Shown here piece by piece: positions 47,248 to 56,494 of a stretch of 64,000 nucleotides of DNA (position 1 is its first letter; each line of letters begins with the position of its first letter). The position numbers and the translations under genes were made by a program. Location: assembly GCF_000215105.1 (NCBI RefSeq), contig NC_015588.1, positions 1,054,001-1,118,000 of the forward strand, read 5' to 3'. Below the pieces are notes generated by a model that ran no database searches, was not told where the DNA came from, and saw only the letters and a list, made by a program, of their open reading frames with translations. The DNA comes from Isoptericola variabilis 225 (GTDB lineage Bacteria; Actinomycetota; Actinomycetes; Actinomycetales; Cellulomonadaceae).

Positions 47248-47671
47248 CGTCGCCCGGGCGCCCGAACGCCTCGACGCGGTGCACGGTCGTGCCCGTGCGC
47301 ACGGCCCGCGGGATCTCGGCGACCCTGTCCACGGCGTCGACGACGCGCGCGACGGCGTCGGACGGGTCCGGGGAGTCGACCTCGAGCGTGTACTCGATCC
47401 CGGTCGAGGCCCACGTGTCGGTGTCGAAGCCGCCGCGGGCGTGCACCCGGGCGCCGTCGACCACGACGCCGAGCTGCTCGGCCTCGCGGTAGAGGTCGTT
47501 GAGCACGCAGCCGGCGACGGCGAGGTGCAGGAGGTGAGCGCCCGTGAACGCCGCGTCGACCGTGACACCCTCGGGCGTCCAGCGGTGCGGCATCGTGGGC
47601 ACGCTCGACGAGGGGGACCGCAGCGTCCCTGCCCCGATCGTGACCTCGAACCCCGTGGCGGCGTCGCTCAC
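47240..47671 (-). CDS. OsmC-family protein
   Basis: A 143-residue OsmC/Ohr-superfamily protein. The first cysteine region [17 protein letters not shown] matches the family helix; a second catalytic cysteine is not evident, so peroxidase activity is doubtful. It starts at GTG 47671 and converges on smpB. Confidence 0.8.
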   Translation of the reverse strand: MSDAATGFEVTIGAGTLRSPSSSVPTMPHRWTPEGVTVDAAFTGAHLLHLAVAGCVLNDLYREAEQLGVVVDGARVHARGGFDTDTWASTGIEYTLEVDSPDPSDAVARVVDAVDRVAEIPRAVRTGTTVHRVEAFGRPGDVS

Positions 47672-47763
47672 AGGAATAGGATCGCACCGCGTCCGGTTGA
47701 CGCACTAGGATGGGACGGTCGGCGCGGGAGCGTCCGGCAGAACCACAGGTTGACAACTCCACA

Positions 47764-48131
47764 GGGGCTGATCGGTTTCGACGGTGGTCGTGCTTCCAGG
47801 AGAAGCGGGCCGAGGATGCAGGCTCATCTCGTTAACGCATTGCCTGCGAACCTATAGGTGCCGATAACAAGCGCACCGACTTCACCCTCGCCGCCTGAGC
47901 GAGCTGTGAAGTCCGTGAGCCCGGGACTGCTCTCGACCCGGTAGCTCGCGTCATCTAGAGAGCCACTGCTCGTAGCCCTCGTCGTCGGGGCTACGGGGAC
48001 TTTCAGGCGACTGGGCCCGTCCGCACCTTGTCTGCGTGAGTGCGGGGGCCGAGAAAATCACAGCAGACTGCGCCCGGAGAAGTCCTGGATAATCGTCACC
48101 GGACCGGGGTTCGATTCCCCGCAGCTCCACC
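47764..48131 (+). ncRNA. ssrA: Transfer-messenger RNA (tmRNA)
   Basis: The 5' end GGGGCTGATCGGTTTCGAC and the 3' end GGTTCGATTCCCCGCAGCTCC form the tRNA-Ala-like acceptor and T arm. The tag reading frame runs from 47860 to the TGA at 47896-47898 and encodes ADNKRTDFTLAA. The 3' end reads A-CC-T, so the final A of CCA is probably added after transcription. A TAGGAT hexamer at 47706-47711 could start a precursor. A hairpin terminator follows at 48141. Confidence 0.96.
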
Positions 48132-49107
48132 TGTGACGAGGGCCCGCACGGCAGCTGCCGTGCGGGCCTTCGTCGTGCCCGACGGCGGTGCTCACCTCAG
48201 GGCCGGCACGGCCCCGGGGCGGGAAGGGGCGCGCGCGGCGTCGTCGCGGCACGACCTGCCCGGCGACGATCGACGCGAGGGCGAGGGCGAACCCGACGAG
48301 CTGCACGGGACCGAGCGCCTCGCCGAGCAGCACGGCCCCGAGCGCCGCCGCGACGAGCGGCGAGAGCAGGCCCAGCACCGCCACGGACCCGACCGGCAGA
48401 CGTCCGATGCCGCGGAACCACAGCGCGTACGCGGCGAGCCCGCCCACGAGGCCGAGCCACGCGTACCCGACCAGCGCGCGCCCGTCGAGCACCGGCGGCA
48501 CGCCCTCGACGAAGAACGTCAGGGGGAGCAGCACGAGGCCGCCGGCGGCGAGCAGCCACCCGGCGAACGCGAGCGGCCCGACGCCCGCCGGCCGCGCCCA
48601 GCGCTTGGCGAGCGTCGTGCCCAGGGCCATGGACGCCGTGCCGGCCAGGCCCGCCGCGACGCCGACCGCGTCGAGACCGGCGGCCGGGCCGAGCACGACG
48701 AACCCGACGCCCAGGACGCCGACGACGCCCCACGCGAACCGCCACGCCGAGGGCGACTCGCGCAGCAGTCCGACGGCGAGCGCCGCGACGAGCAGGGGCT
48801 GGGCGGCGCCGAGCGTCGCGGCGACCCCGCCGGGGAGGCGCTCGGCGGAGACGAAGAGCAGGGGGAAGAACGCCCCGATGTTGAGCGTGCCGAGGACGGC
48901 GGCACGCCACCACCACGCGCCGCGCGGCAGCGTGCGGGCGATCGCGACGGCCAGCAGCCCGGCGGGCAGCGCCCGGACGAGGCCCGCGAAGAGGGGGTGG
49001 CCCGCGGGCAGGAGCTCCGTGGTCACCACGTACGTCGTGCCCCAGACGACCGGCGCGAGCGCCGTGGCGAGCGTGAGACCGACGGTGGGGGAGAGGGGCG
49101 TGGCCAT
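48058..49107 (-). CDS. EamA/DMT-family transporter; frame runs into ssrA
   Basis: A ten-helix drug/metabolite transporter. Residues 1-~290 are a normal two-EamA-repeat protein (PVVWGTTYVVTTELLP, LLSPLVAAALGAVLLGEAL). The frame then has no stop until 48058, so the last ~60 residues are encoded through the ssrA terminator hairpin and antisense to the 3' end of tmRNA, giving 349 residues. Family members are near 300. ATG 49107 is divergent from a LysR gene that probably controls it. Confidence 0.85.
   Translation of the reverse strand: MATPLSPTVGLTLATALAPVVWGTTYVVTTELLPAGHPLFAGLVRALPAGLLAVAIARTLPRGAWWWRAAVLGTLNIGAFFPLLFVSAERLPGGVAATLGAAQPLLVAALAVGLLRESPSAWRFAWGVVGVLGVGFVVLGPAAGLDAVGVAAGLAGTASMALGTTLAKRWARPAGVGPLAFAGWLLAAGGLVLLPLTFFVEGVPPVLDGRALVGYAWLGLVGGLAAYALWFRGIGRLPVGSVAVLGLLSPLVAAALGAVLLGEALGPVQLVGFALALASIVAGQVVPRRRRARPFPPRGRAGPEVSTAVGHDEGPHGSCRAGPRHRWSCGESNPGPVTIIQDFSGRSLL
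48141..48168. terminator. ssrA terminator (28-bp palindrome)
   Basis: GGCCCGCACGGC and GCCGTGCGGGCC form a 12-bp stem with loop AGCT, followed by TTCGTCGT. It lies 9 nt past ssrA and is symmetric, so it may also act on the opposite strand, inside the DMT reading frame. Confidence 0.85.
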
Positions 49108-49115
49108 GCGACCAG

Positions 49116-49145
49116 TGTTGGGCGGACTCGTCGATGAGTCCAACA
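49116..49145. promoter_or_regulatory. LysR operator candidate between DMT and LysR genes
   Basis: Nested inverted repeats: TGTTGG (49116-49121) with CCAACA (49140-49145), and GGACTC (49124-49129) with GAGTCC (49136-49141). It lies next to the DMT start, as expected for control by the divergent regulator. Confidence 0.55.
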
Positions 49146-49185
49146 CATGCTCGTCACCGCACCGATCGTGAGGCACGATAGATGA

Positions 49186-50067
49186 ATGGAGCTCCAGCAG
49201 ATGCGGTACGTCGTCGCGGTGGCCGAGACGGGCAGCTTCACGCGGGCCGCCGAGCGCTGCCACGTGGTCCAGTCGGCGCTGAGCCACCAGGTGGCCAAGC
49301 TCGAGCGCGAGCTCGGCGCCCGCCTGTTCGACCGCACCAGCCGCCGGGTCGCGCTGACCCAGGCGGGTGAGGCGTTCCTGCCCGCGGCGCGGCAGTGCCT
49401 CTCCGCGGCCGAGACCGCCGCGGCGGAGGTGGCGGCCGTGTCGGGCGTGGTGCGGGGCCGGCTGGCGGTCGGCGTGATCCCGACCGTGGCCGCGATCGAC
49501 GTGCCAGCCGTGCTGGCGGGCTTCCGCGGCCGGCACCCGGAGGTGCGTGTCGTCCTGCGCACCGCGCCGAGCGACGACCTCGTCGTCCAGGTGCGCGAGG
49601 GGGCGCTCGACGTCGCGCTGCTCGGCCTGCCGACGTCGGCGAGCCCTGTGGGCGTCCGGTCGCGCGCGCTCGCGCGCGACCACCTCGTCGCCGTCCTCGC
49701 ACCCGACCACCCGCTCGCCGGGGCCGCGCGCACGAGCCTCGCCCGGCTCGGCGGTGAGGTCTTCGTCGACTTCCCGACGGGTACCGCCGGGCGTGCGCAG
49801 AGCGATCTCGCGTTCGCCGCGGCAGGCGTCGAGCGCGACGTGGCGCTCGAGGTCGGCACGGTCGACCTCATGACGAGCCTCGTGCGCCGCGGCCTCGGCG
49901 TGGCGATGCTGCCCGCGGCGTACGTGCCGCAGCTCGAGGGTGTCGCGACCGTGCCGGTCGACGACGCGCCGCGACGCGTCGAGCACGTCGTGTGGAGCGA
50001 GCGCGGCCCGTCGCCGGCCGCCGCCGCGTTCCTGCGCGCGATCGACGTCGACCCGAGCCGCACGTGA
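49186..50067 (+). CDS. LysR-family transcriptional regulator
   Basis: A 293-residue LTTR with the HTH GSFTRAAERCHVVQSALSHQVAKLE at residues 17-41 and a periplasmic-binding-protein-like effector domain (GRLAVGVIPTVAAIDVPAVL). It belongs to the large CynR/GltC-like group. The divergent DMT exporter is the likely target; the effector is unknown. Confidence 0.9.
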   Translation: MELQQMRYVVAVAETGSFTRAAERCHVVQSALSHQVAKLERELGARLFDRTSRRVALTQAGEAFLPAARQCLSAAETAAAEVAAVSGVVRGRLAVGVIPTVAAIDVPAVLAGFRGRHPEVRVVLRTAPSDDLVVQVREGALDVALLGLPTSASPVGVRSRALARDHLVAVLAPDHPLAGAARTSLARLGGEVFVDFPTGTAGRAQSDLAFAAAGVERDVALEVGTVDLMTSLVRRGLGVAMLPAAYVPQLEGVATVPVDDAPRRVEHVVWSERGPSPAAAAFLRAIDVDPSRT

Positions 50068-50203
50068 CGGCGCGTGTTGCCTCGCGGTAAACAGTTGCTA
50101 CGGGCACGTTGCGATCGTCCCGATCTACCCCATCTGCCCGGTGATCCGTGCCAGCATCCGTGGTGCACGACTCGATCCAGCACGCTCACCCGACGAAGGG
50201 TCC

Positions 50204-51262
50204 ATGATGCGCTCGACCCGTCGTACCACCGCACTGCTCGCTCTCGCGTTCGCCGCGCCCCTCGCGCTCACCGGCGCGACCGCCACGTCCGCGTTCGCCG
50301 AACCCACGTCGACGCCCGGAGGCCCCTACGTCCAGTGCGGGCTCCAGCCCATCAAGCTCAACGGCATGCACTCCAACGACGAGCTGCTCGCGACGGTCCA
50401 CCGGCTCGCCGAGCAACGTCCGGACGTCGTCGAGGTCGCGACGGCGGGGTACTCGGTCGAAGGCCGCGAGATCCCCGTGGTCACGGTGGGCTCCGGGCCG
50501 CGGACGCTGCTCGTCCTGACGCAGCAGCACGGCGACGAGCCGATCGGCACCGAGGCCGCCCTGCAGCTCCTCGCCAAGGTCTCCGGCAACGGTCCGGCGG
50601 CCGCCGCGCTGCGCGAGGAGGTCACGCTCGTCGTCGTCCCGCGCGTCAACCCGGACGGCTGGGAGAGGTACCACGCCGACGACCTCGGCAGCGTGATCGA
50701 CCCTCGCCGCAACTCCAACAACATCGACCTCAACCGCACGCACGGCCCGGCCAACACGACCGACCTGGCGCTCGCCCCCGAGTCGGCCGCCGTGCACGCC
50801 GTCATCGACGCGGTCGAGCCCGACGTCATCCTCGACTACCACCACCAGGTCACGTACGCCCAGCCGGACGGGTCGATGGCGACCATGAGCCTGCTGTGGC
50901 CGACGCACCCCGCGGTCGCCTCCGACGTCGTGGACGAGGCCAAGCGCGCCACCGCGGTGATCGCCGAGGCGGTCGACGCCCACGGGCACGCGACCGTGAC
51001 GAAGTACCCCGTCTCGAACACCGCGACGATGGCCACGAACGGGTTCGCGATGGAGGGCTACCCGACCGTGCTCGTGGAGCAGCGTGGTCAGCAGGAGGTC
51101 GGGCAGAAGTCCCAGGGCGCCCTCACGCGCGAGGCGCTGATCAGCATGGAGGCGACCGTGGCGGCGCTCGCGGACGGCTCCTTCGACGGGGTGGACCCGG
51201 CCGACGCGGACGAGCTGCCCCCGCGCGGGGAGCGGGTCGCCGCGGCCTGCCCCCTCGGGTGA
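50204..51262 (+). CDS. Secreted M14-family zinc carboxypeptidase
   Basis: A 352-residue exported metallopeptidase. A signal peptide (TTALLALAFAAPLALTGATATSAFA) is cut near residue 35. The metal motif is QQHGDEPIGTEA (HxxE) with the third ligand in DYHHQ; NNIDLNR supplies the substrate arginine, and the Glu in VLVEQRGQQEVGQ is a catalytic candidate. Two adjacent ATGs (50204, 50207) follow GAAGGG. The 136-bp gap upstream shows no convincing promoter. Confidence 0.88.
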   Translation: MMRSTRRTTALLALAFAAPLALTGATATSAFAEPTSTPGGPYVQCGLQPIKLNGMHSNDELLATVHRLAEQRPDVVEVATAGYSVEGREIPVVTVGSGPRTLLVLTQQHGDEPIGTEAALQLLAKVSGNGPAAAALREEVTLVVVPRVNPDGWERYHADDLGSVIDPRRNSNNIDLNRTHGPANTTDLALAPESAAVHAVIDAVEPDVILDYHHQVTYAQPDGSMATMSLLWPTHPAVASDVVDEAKRATAVIAEAVDAHGHATVTKYPVSNTATMATNGFAMEGYPTVLVEQRGQQEVGQKSQGALTREALISMEATVAALADGSFDGVDPADADELPPRGERVAAACPLG

Positions 51263-51268
51263 CGCACG

Positions 51269-51325
51269 GGCGGCGGGTCCGGCGGTCTCGGTGTCCCGCG
51301 GACGCCGAGACCCCGGCCCGCCGCC
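51269..51325. terminator. Bidirectional hairpin between convergent genes
   Basis: GGCGGCGGG (51269-51277) pairs with CCCGCCGCC (51317-51325) and GGTCTCGG (51284-51291) with CCGAGACC (51305-51312). It ends both the carboxypeptidase gene and the opposing MFS gene. Confidence 0.75.
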
Positions 51326-51333
51326 GTCACGCG

Positions 51334-52557
51334 TCACGACGTCGCGGCACGCGGCTCGCGCAGCGACCACGTCCAGGCCGCCCCGGCGAGCGCCACGCCC
51401 GCCGCGACGCCGAACGCCCGGGACGTGCCGCCCGCCTCGGCCACGAGGCCGAGCACCATCGGCCCGATGCCGAGCCCGAGGTCGAGCGCGATGCTCGCCG
51501 TCGCGGACGCGGCCCCGCGCTCGTCGGGCGTCGCGGTCGCGAAGACCGCGGAGAAGAACGCCGGGGTGCTGAAGGTGACGCCCGCGCCGAGGAGGACGGC
51601 GCCGCCGACGAGTGCGACCGGCGTCGGGACGAGCACGGCGAGCAGCAGCCCGGCCGCGATCGTGACGAGGGCCGCGACCGCCAGCGGCAGGGCCGGCACG
51701 CGGTCGACGAGGCGGGCGAAGGCGACGCGGCCCACCACGACGACCGAGCCGTAGACCAGCAGCGGCAGGCTGACGTTCGTCATGCCGAGCTCGCCGGCGT
51801 GCAGGGCCGCGTACGCGAGGAACCCGCCCATCGCGACGACCGAGGCGAGGAAGCCGAGGCTCGGCGGGACCGCGGGGCGGTGGAACCAGGCGATGGGGCG
51901 GGGCGCGCCGGCCGGTCGTCCCTCGGGCCGGGTCTCGCCGATCGACCCGGCGACCACCGCCGCACCGAGGGCCAGGCCGGCCGCCGCGTACCAGGCGCCG
52001 CCGAACCCCGTCAGCCGGATCAGCAGCTCCCCGAGCGGAGGGCCCAGCGTGATCCCGAGGTACAGCCCGAGCGAGTTGTAGCTGAGCGCCTCGCCGCGCC
52101 GGCTCTCCGGGGCGAGGTCGGCCAGGGCCGCGAGCGCCGCGACGAAGAACGCCGCCTCGGCGACGCCGAGCAGCAGCCGCAGCGCGACCACGACGAGCAG
52201 CGTGGACGCGTGCGCGGTGAGCGCGAAGCAGACGACCGCGAGCAGCCCGCCGCCGACCATGAGCGGCGCCCGCCCCCACCGGTCGGTGAGGTGGCCGGCG
52301 ACGGGGCGCAGCGCGAGCGCCGAGACGGCGAACGCCCCGAACGCCAGGCCCGCCCCGGCCTTGTCGGAGCCGACCGGGCCCGTGACGTACAGCGGGAGGG
52401 CGAGGATCGCGACGCCCGCGGCCGTGAACCAGGCGAGGTCCGCGAGCGAGAGCCGGACGAACGCCGACGTGAGCAGCGGCTCGCGCGCGGGCACCGCGGC
52501 GGCGTCCGCGGCCGGTGAGGGATCCGCGCCCCTCGTCCCGCGTCCGCGACCGAACAC
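51334..52557 (-). CDS. MFS transporter
   Basis: A 407-residue twelve-helix MFS protein. The loop 2-3 motif is RPVAGHLTDRWGRAPLM, and the fifth-helix region YNSLGLYLGITLGPPLGELL resembles drug exporters of the DHA1 type. The substrate cannot be read. GTG 52557 is the start; the N-terminal ~25 residues are hydrophilic. Confidence 0.85.
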   Translation of the reverse strand: MFGRGRGTRGADPSPAADAAAVPAREPLLTSAFVRLSLADLAWFTAAGVAILALPLYVTGPVGSDKAGAGLAFGAFAVSALALRPVAGHLTDRWGRAPLMVGGGLLAVVCFALTAHASTLLVVVALRLLLGVAEAAFFVAALAALADLAPESRRGEALSYNSLGLYLGITLGPPLGELLIRLTGFGGAWYAAAGLALGAAVVAGSIGETRPEGRPAGAPRPIAWFHRPAVPPSLGFLASVVAMGGFLAYAALHAGELGMTNVSLPLLVYGSVVVVGRVAFARLVDRVPALPLAVAALVTIAAGLLLAVLVPTPVALVGGAVLLGAGVTFSTPAFFSAVFATATPDERGAASATASIALDLGLGIGPMVLGLVAEAGGTSRAFGVAAGVALAGAAWTWSLREPRAATS

Positions 52558-52600
52558 TCCCTCACCATGGCACGGCGGCCAGGGGCTGCACCCTCCCGGT

Positions 52601-52606
52601 TAGGGT
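52601..52606 (+). promoter_or_regulatory. -10 hexamer of the DSD1-type gene (leaderless)
   Basis: TAGGGT, 5 nt before GTG 52612. Confidence 0.5.
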
Positions 52607-52611
52607 GAAAC

Positions 52612-53769
52612 GTGCGGATCGACGACCCGGGCCTCTCGTGGCCGCTGCTGACTCTCGACCGCGCCGCGCTCGAGCACAACGTGACCACCGTGGCGGCGGC
52701 GGTGTCCACCGCCGGCGCCGAGCTCGCCCCGCACGTCAAGACGCACATGTCGCCCGAGCTCTGGGCGCGCCAGCGCGCCGCGGGCGCCTGGGGTGCGACG
52801 CTCGCGACGCCGACGCAGCTGCGCACCGCGCTCGGCTGGAGCACGGTGCCGCGCGCGCTGCTCGCCAACGAGCTCGTCGACCCGCGCGACCTCGCCTGGT
52901 TGCGCGCGGCGCTCGAGCGCGGCGACGCCGAGGAGGTCTGGGTCTACGTGGACTCTGCACCCGGCGTCGAGCTGCTCGCGGCCGCGTTCGACGGCGCCTC
53001 GCGCGCCGGGCGGCTCGGCGTGCTCGTCGAGGTGGGTGTCCCCGGCGGGCGCACCGGCGTGCGCACGGTCCCCGACGCCGTGGCGCTCGCGCGCGACGTC
53101 GTGGGGTGCGGGCTGCGGCTCGTCGGCGTCGCGGGGTACGAGGGACCGGTGGCCGCCGTGACGAGCGAGGAGGGGCTCGCGGCGGTCGCTCGCTGGTGCG
53201 CGACGCTGCGCGAGGCGGGCGAGGCGGTGGCACCTCTCGTCGACGGGCCGGTCGTGCTGTCGGCGGGCGGCAGCGCGTTCGCCGACGTCGTCCTGCACGA
53301 GCTGACCGCCGCAGCGGGCGCGCGCGTCGTCCTGCGCTCGGGCGCGTACGTCACGTCCGACCACGGGCACTACCGCCGGTCGGACCCGTGGCGACGCCTC
53401 GGCGCCGCCGCGCTGCGGCCCGCGATCACGGTGTGGGCGTCGGTGCTGTCGGTGCCCGAGCCCGGGCTGGCGATCTGCGGCCTGGGGCGCCGCGACGTCT
53501 CCTCGGACCTCGACCTGCCGTTCCCGCTCGTGGTGCGGCCGGTCGACGGTGCGGGCCGGCTCGGCGAGCCGCGGACGCTCGACGGCGCGCGGGTCACGGC
53601 GCTCAACGACCAGCACGCATACCTCGCGGTGCCCGACGGCGCCCCGCTGCGTCCCGGCGAGGTCGTCGGGTTCGGCGTCTCGCACCCGTGCACGACGCTC
53701 GACCGGCACCGCACGGGGGTCGTCACCGACGGCGACGCCGTGGTCGAGCAGGTGACGTTCCGCTTCTGA
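52612..53769 (+). CDS. DSD1-family PLP enzyme (D-serine dehydratase/D-threonine aldolase-like)
   Basis: A 385-residue fold-type III PLP protein. The N-terminal alanine-racemase-like barrel starts with PLLTLDRAALEHNV and carries the PLP lysine in PHVKTHMSPEL; the C-terminal domain has SHPCTTLDRHRTG, the His/Cys metal site of D-threonine aldolases and eukaryotic-type D-serine dehydratases. It probably acts on a D-hydroxyamino acid. It stands alone. Confidence 0.87.
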   Translation: MRIDDPGLSWPLLTLDRAALEHNVTTVAAAVSTAGAELAPHVKTHMSPELWARQRAAGAWGATLATPTQLRTALGWSTVPRALLANELVDPRDLAWLRAALERGDAEEVWVYVDSAPGVELLAAAFDGASRAGRLGVLVEVGVPGGRTGVRTVPDAVALARDVVGCGLRLVGVAGYEGPVAAVTSEEGLAAVARWCATLREAGEAVAPLVDGPVVLSAGGSAFADVVLHELTAAAGARVVLRSGAYVTSDHGHYRRSDPWRRLGAAALRPAITVWASVLSVPEPGLAICGLGRRDVSSDLDLPFPLVVRPVDGAGRLGEPRTLDGARVTALNDQHAYLAVPDGAPLRPGEVVGFGVSHPCTTLDRHRTGVVTDGDAVVEQVTFRF

Positions 53770-53787
53770 GGCCCTCGGGGTCGCAGG

Positions 53788-54798
53788 TCAGCGACCCACG
53801 GGCTCCGGCTCGCGCTCGGGCGCCACGGGCGCGTCGGGGGAGGACGCGCCGTCGCCGGGGCCGTCGTCGGGCCCGCCGCCGTGCGGACCGGCGCCCGGAC
53901 CCGACGGGCCGGCCGCGCCGGGGGTCGCCGGGCGCAGGCGGCGCCGCACGAGGCGGACCAGGAGGTAGCCGACGGCCGCGACCGCGAGCCACGGCAGGAG
54001 GATGCCGATCACGAGCACCACGCCCTGGACCGTCGCGACGAGCGCCGCCCACCCGGAGCCGAGGCCCCCGAGGAACCCGCCCTGACGCGCCGCGGCGGTC
54101 ACAGGCTCGGTCGTGATCTCGACGCGCAGGGTCGACATCGCGACCTGCTCCGACAGGAGCTGGCGCTGGGCGCGCAGCGCGTCGAGCTCGGCCTGCCGGT
54201 CGGAGAGCTCCTGCTCGACGCGCAGCAGGTCCTCGGTGCTGGCCGCGCTGCCCATGAGCTCGCGGAGCCGGTCGGTCGACGTGGTCAGCGCCGCGATCCG
54301 CGCGTCGAGGTCGCGGCCCTGCGTCGTGACGTCGTCGGTGTCGACGCTGATCTCGCTCACGTCGCCCACGCCGGACAACGCCTCGAGCGTGCTCGACATC
54401 CGGTCGGCGGGGATGCGCAGGGTCAGCGACGCGCTGCCGGGCTCCTCCCCGCGGGCGCGGAACTCGGACCGCTCCTCGACCCGGCCGCCGGCCTGCTCGG
54501 CGATCCGGGCGAGGTCGCGCGCCGCGGCGGACGGGTCGTCGGCGACGAGCGTGGCGTGCGCCGTCGTGACGATCTCGCGGTCGACCGTGGCCTCCTCAGC
54601 GACGCCCGCGCCGGCCCCGAGGTCGGCGCCGGCGCCGCCGGCGGAGTCGGCCGCGGACTCGCTGCCGCCGCCGCCGGCACCCTCCACCGACTGGGCGCCG
54701 CCGTCCGCGCCGCCCGAGCACGCCGCGAGGGTCAGGGCGATGACGCCGCAGGTCAGCGCGGCGAGCGGGCCTCGGAGGCGGGCGCGGGAGGAAGGCAT
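53788..54798 (-). CDS. DUF4349 lipoprotein
   Basis: A 336-residue lipoprotein with lipobox LTLAACSGG (Cys near 27), a Gly/Ser-rich spacer, a DUF4349 domain with an internal coiled coil (about 175-215), one transmembrane helix (about 245-280) and a Pro/Gly-rich cytosolic tail. Family function is unknown. A leaderless TAGGCT (54810-54805) is 6 nt before the ATG. Confidence 0.85.
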   Translation of the reverse strand: MPSSRARLRGPLAALTCGVIALTLAACSGGADGGAQSVEGAGGGGSESAADSAGGAGADLGAGAGVAEEATVDREIVTTAHATLVADDPSAAARDLARIAEQAGGRVEERSEFRARGEEPGSASLTLRIPADRMSSTLEALSGVGDVSEISVDTDDVTTQGRDLDARIAALTTSTDRLRELMGSAASTEDLLRVEQELSDRQAELDALRAQRQLLSEQVAMSTLRVEITTEPVTAAARQGGFLGGLGSGWAALVATVQGVVLVIGILLPWLAVAAVGYLLVRLVRRRLRPATPGAAGPSGPGAGPHGGGPDDGPGDGASSPDAPVAPEREPEPVGR

Positions 54799-54804
54799 GG
54801 GGCG

Positions 54805-54810
54805 AGCCTA
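54805..54810 (-). promoter_or_regulatory. -10 hexamer of the DUF4349 gene (leaderless)
   Basis: TAGGCT on the minus strand, 6 nt before the ATG at 54798. Confidence 0.5.
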
Positions 54811-54871
54811 GGGGCCCCGGGCGCGGGCGCGGCGGCCGGGCGCCCGATCGTGACAAGACCGTGCCGAGACC

Positions 54872-56034
54872 GTGACCTTCACCCCGGGCGGCGTCGTCAC
54901 GACGACGGCACGCGGGTCCGGGCGGGGGCTCGGCGCAGGGCTGCGAGCCACCGCGAAGGTGCTGCCCGAGCACGCCCGCGCGCACAACCGCGCACTGGTG
55001 CTCCAGCACCTGTTCCACGCGGGCCCGACGTCGCGCGCCGACCTCGCCCGGGCGACGTCGCTCACGCGCGTGACGATCTCCGACCTCGTCAACGTGCTCC
55101 TCGCCGAGGGGCTCGTCGAGGAGCTCGGCACCCAGCCCGGCCGGCGCGTGGGCAAGCCCGCGATCCTCGTCGGGATGCGCACCGACGCCTACCAGATCGT
55201 CGCCGTCGACCTGTCGGACGACGCCGTCATGCGCGGCGCGGTCCTCACCCTTACGGGCGAGGCCGTCGTGCGGCGCTCGCTGCCCGTCGACGGGCGCTCG
55301 GGCGACGACCTCGTCGACCTGCTGACCCGGTTCGCGCGGCGGCTTCTCGCCGCGGCGAACCGGCCCGTGATCGGGGTGGGCGTGGGCTCCCCGGGCATCG
55401 TCGACGCGTCCGGCCGCATCGTCGAGGCGCCCAACCGCGCCTGGTTCGACCTGCCGCTCGCGGCGCTGCTCTCCGAGCGGCTCGGCCTGCCCGTGCACGT
55501 GGCCAACGACGCCAACACCGCGGCGCTCGGCGAGTACACCTACGGCGGCGCGGCGGGGTCGATGCTCGCCCTCACCGTCGGCCAGGGCGTCGGCGCCGGG
55601 ATCATGGTCGACGGCGCGCGCGTGCACGGCGCCGGCGACGCGGCGGGCGAGCTCGGGCACGTGACCGTCGTCGACGACGGCGCCCCGTGCGCGTGCGGTC
55701 GCCGCGGCTGCCTGGAGACCGTGCTGGCGGTGCCCGCGCTGCGGCGGGCCGTCGCCGGCCTCGACCCCGAGGAGGCGGACGCCGCGCTGGCCGCGGCGGG
55801 CCGGGTCCTCGGCACCGCGCTCGCCCCCGTGGTGAGCGCGCTCAACCTGGCGGAGGTGCTCCTGTGCGGGCCTCCCGAGCTGCGCTGCGCCAGGCGGCGA
55901 CGGAGACCTTGCGCGAACGCACCATGCCCGCGGTCGCGGCAGGTCCGCGGCTGCGGATGGCCACCTTGGACGAGGACGTGGTGCTGGCGGGCGCCGCGGT
56001 CCTGGTCCTGGCGGCCCAGCTGGGCGTCTCCTGA
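54872..56034 (+). pseudogene. ROK-family transcriptional regulator, frameshifted near the 3' end
   Basis: The N-terminal winged helix (SRADLARATSLTRVTISDLVNVLL) is followed by a ROK sugar-kinase-like domain with NDANTAALGE and the zinc motif CACGRRGCLETV. Near 55880 the frame is lost; one missing base there restores LRQAATETLRERTMPAV to the normal end at 56034 (about 387 residues). The break removes only the last ~50 residues. ROK regulators of this type repress amino-sugar genes, and the sugar-binding gene and nagB downstream fit that. GTG 54872 is the assumed start. Confidence 0.82.
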
Positions 56035-56095
56035 CGCCCGCGTCCCCCGGTGTCGTCCCCGGACGGCGTCGAACTTCACCGCGAGGAAGACCCCT

Positions 56096-56494
56096 GTGAG
56101 AAGTACACGAATCGCCGCCGTCCTGGCGTCGTCGACGACCCTGGCGATCGCCCTCGCCGCCTGCAGCGCGGGCGGCGAGGGCGGCACCGGGACCGTCGAC
56201 GACGAGACGGCGGGCCCGGCCACCGGCGACATCACCCTCTGGGTGGCCGGCGGCGACACGCCGCAGGAGCTGCGCGATTACCTCGTCGACACCTTCGCCG
56301 CCGAGAACCCGGGCTCGACCCTCACGATCGAGGAGCAGGACTGGGGCGACCTGGTCACCAAGCTCACGACCGCGCTGCCCGACGCCGAGAACACGCCCGA
56401 CGTCGTCGAGATCGGCAACACGCAGTCGCCGACGTTCACGACGGTCGGCGCGTTCCGCGAGATCTCGCCCGAGCTGTACTCCGAGCTCGGCGCT
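56096..56494 (+). pseudogene. ABC sugar-binding lipoprotein, truncated
   Basis: GTG 56096, after a GAGGAAG site, begins a family 1 extracellular solute-binding protein: signal and lipobox (LAIALAACSAGG), then DITLWVAGGDTPQELRDYLVD and DVVEIGNTQSPTF. After about 130 residues (SPELYSEL) the text changes abruptly near 56490. Such proteins are near 420-440 residues, so two thirds is missing, along with the expected permease genes. Confidence 0.85.

Noticed and set aside
47749..47754. TTGACA just before ssrA as its -35 box
   Set aside because: It would put the -10 box inside the mature tmRNA; the upstream TAGGAT with a processed precursor is more plausible.
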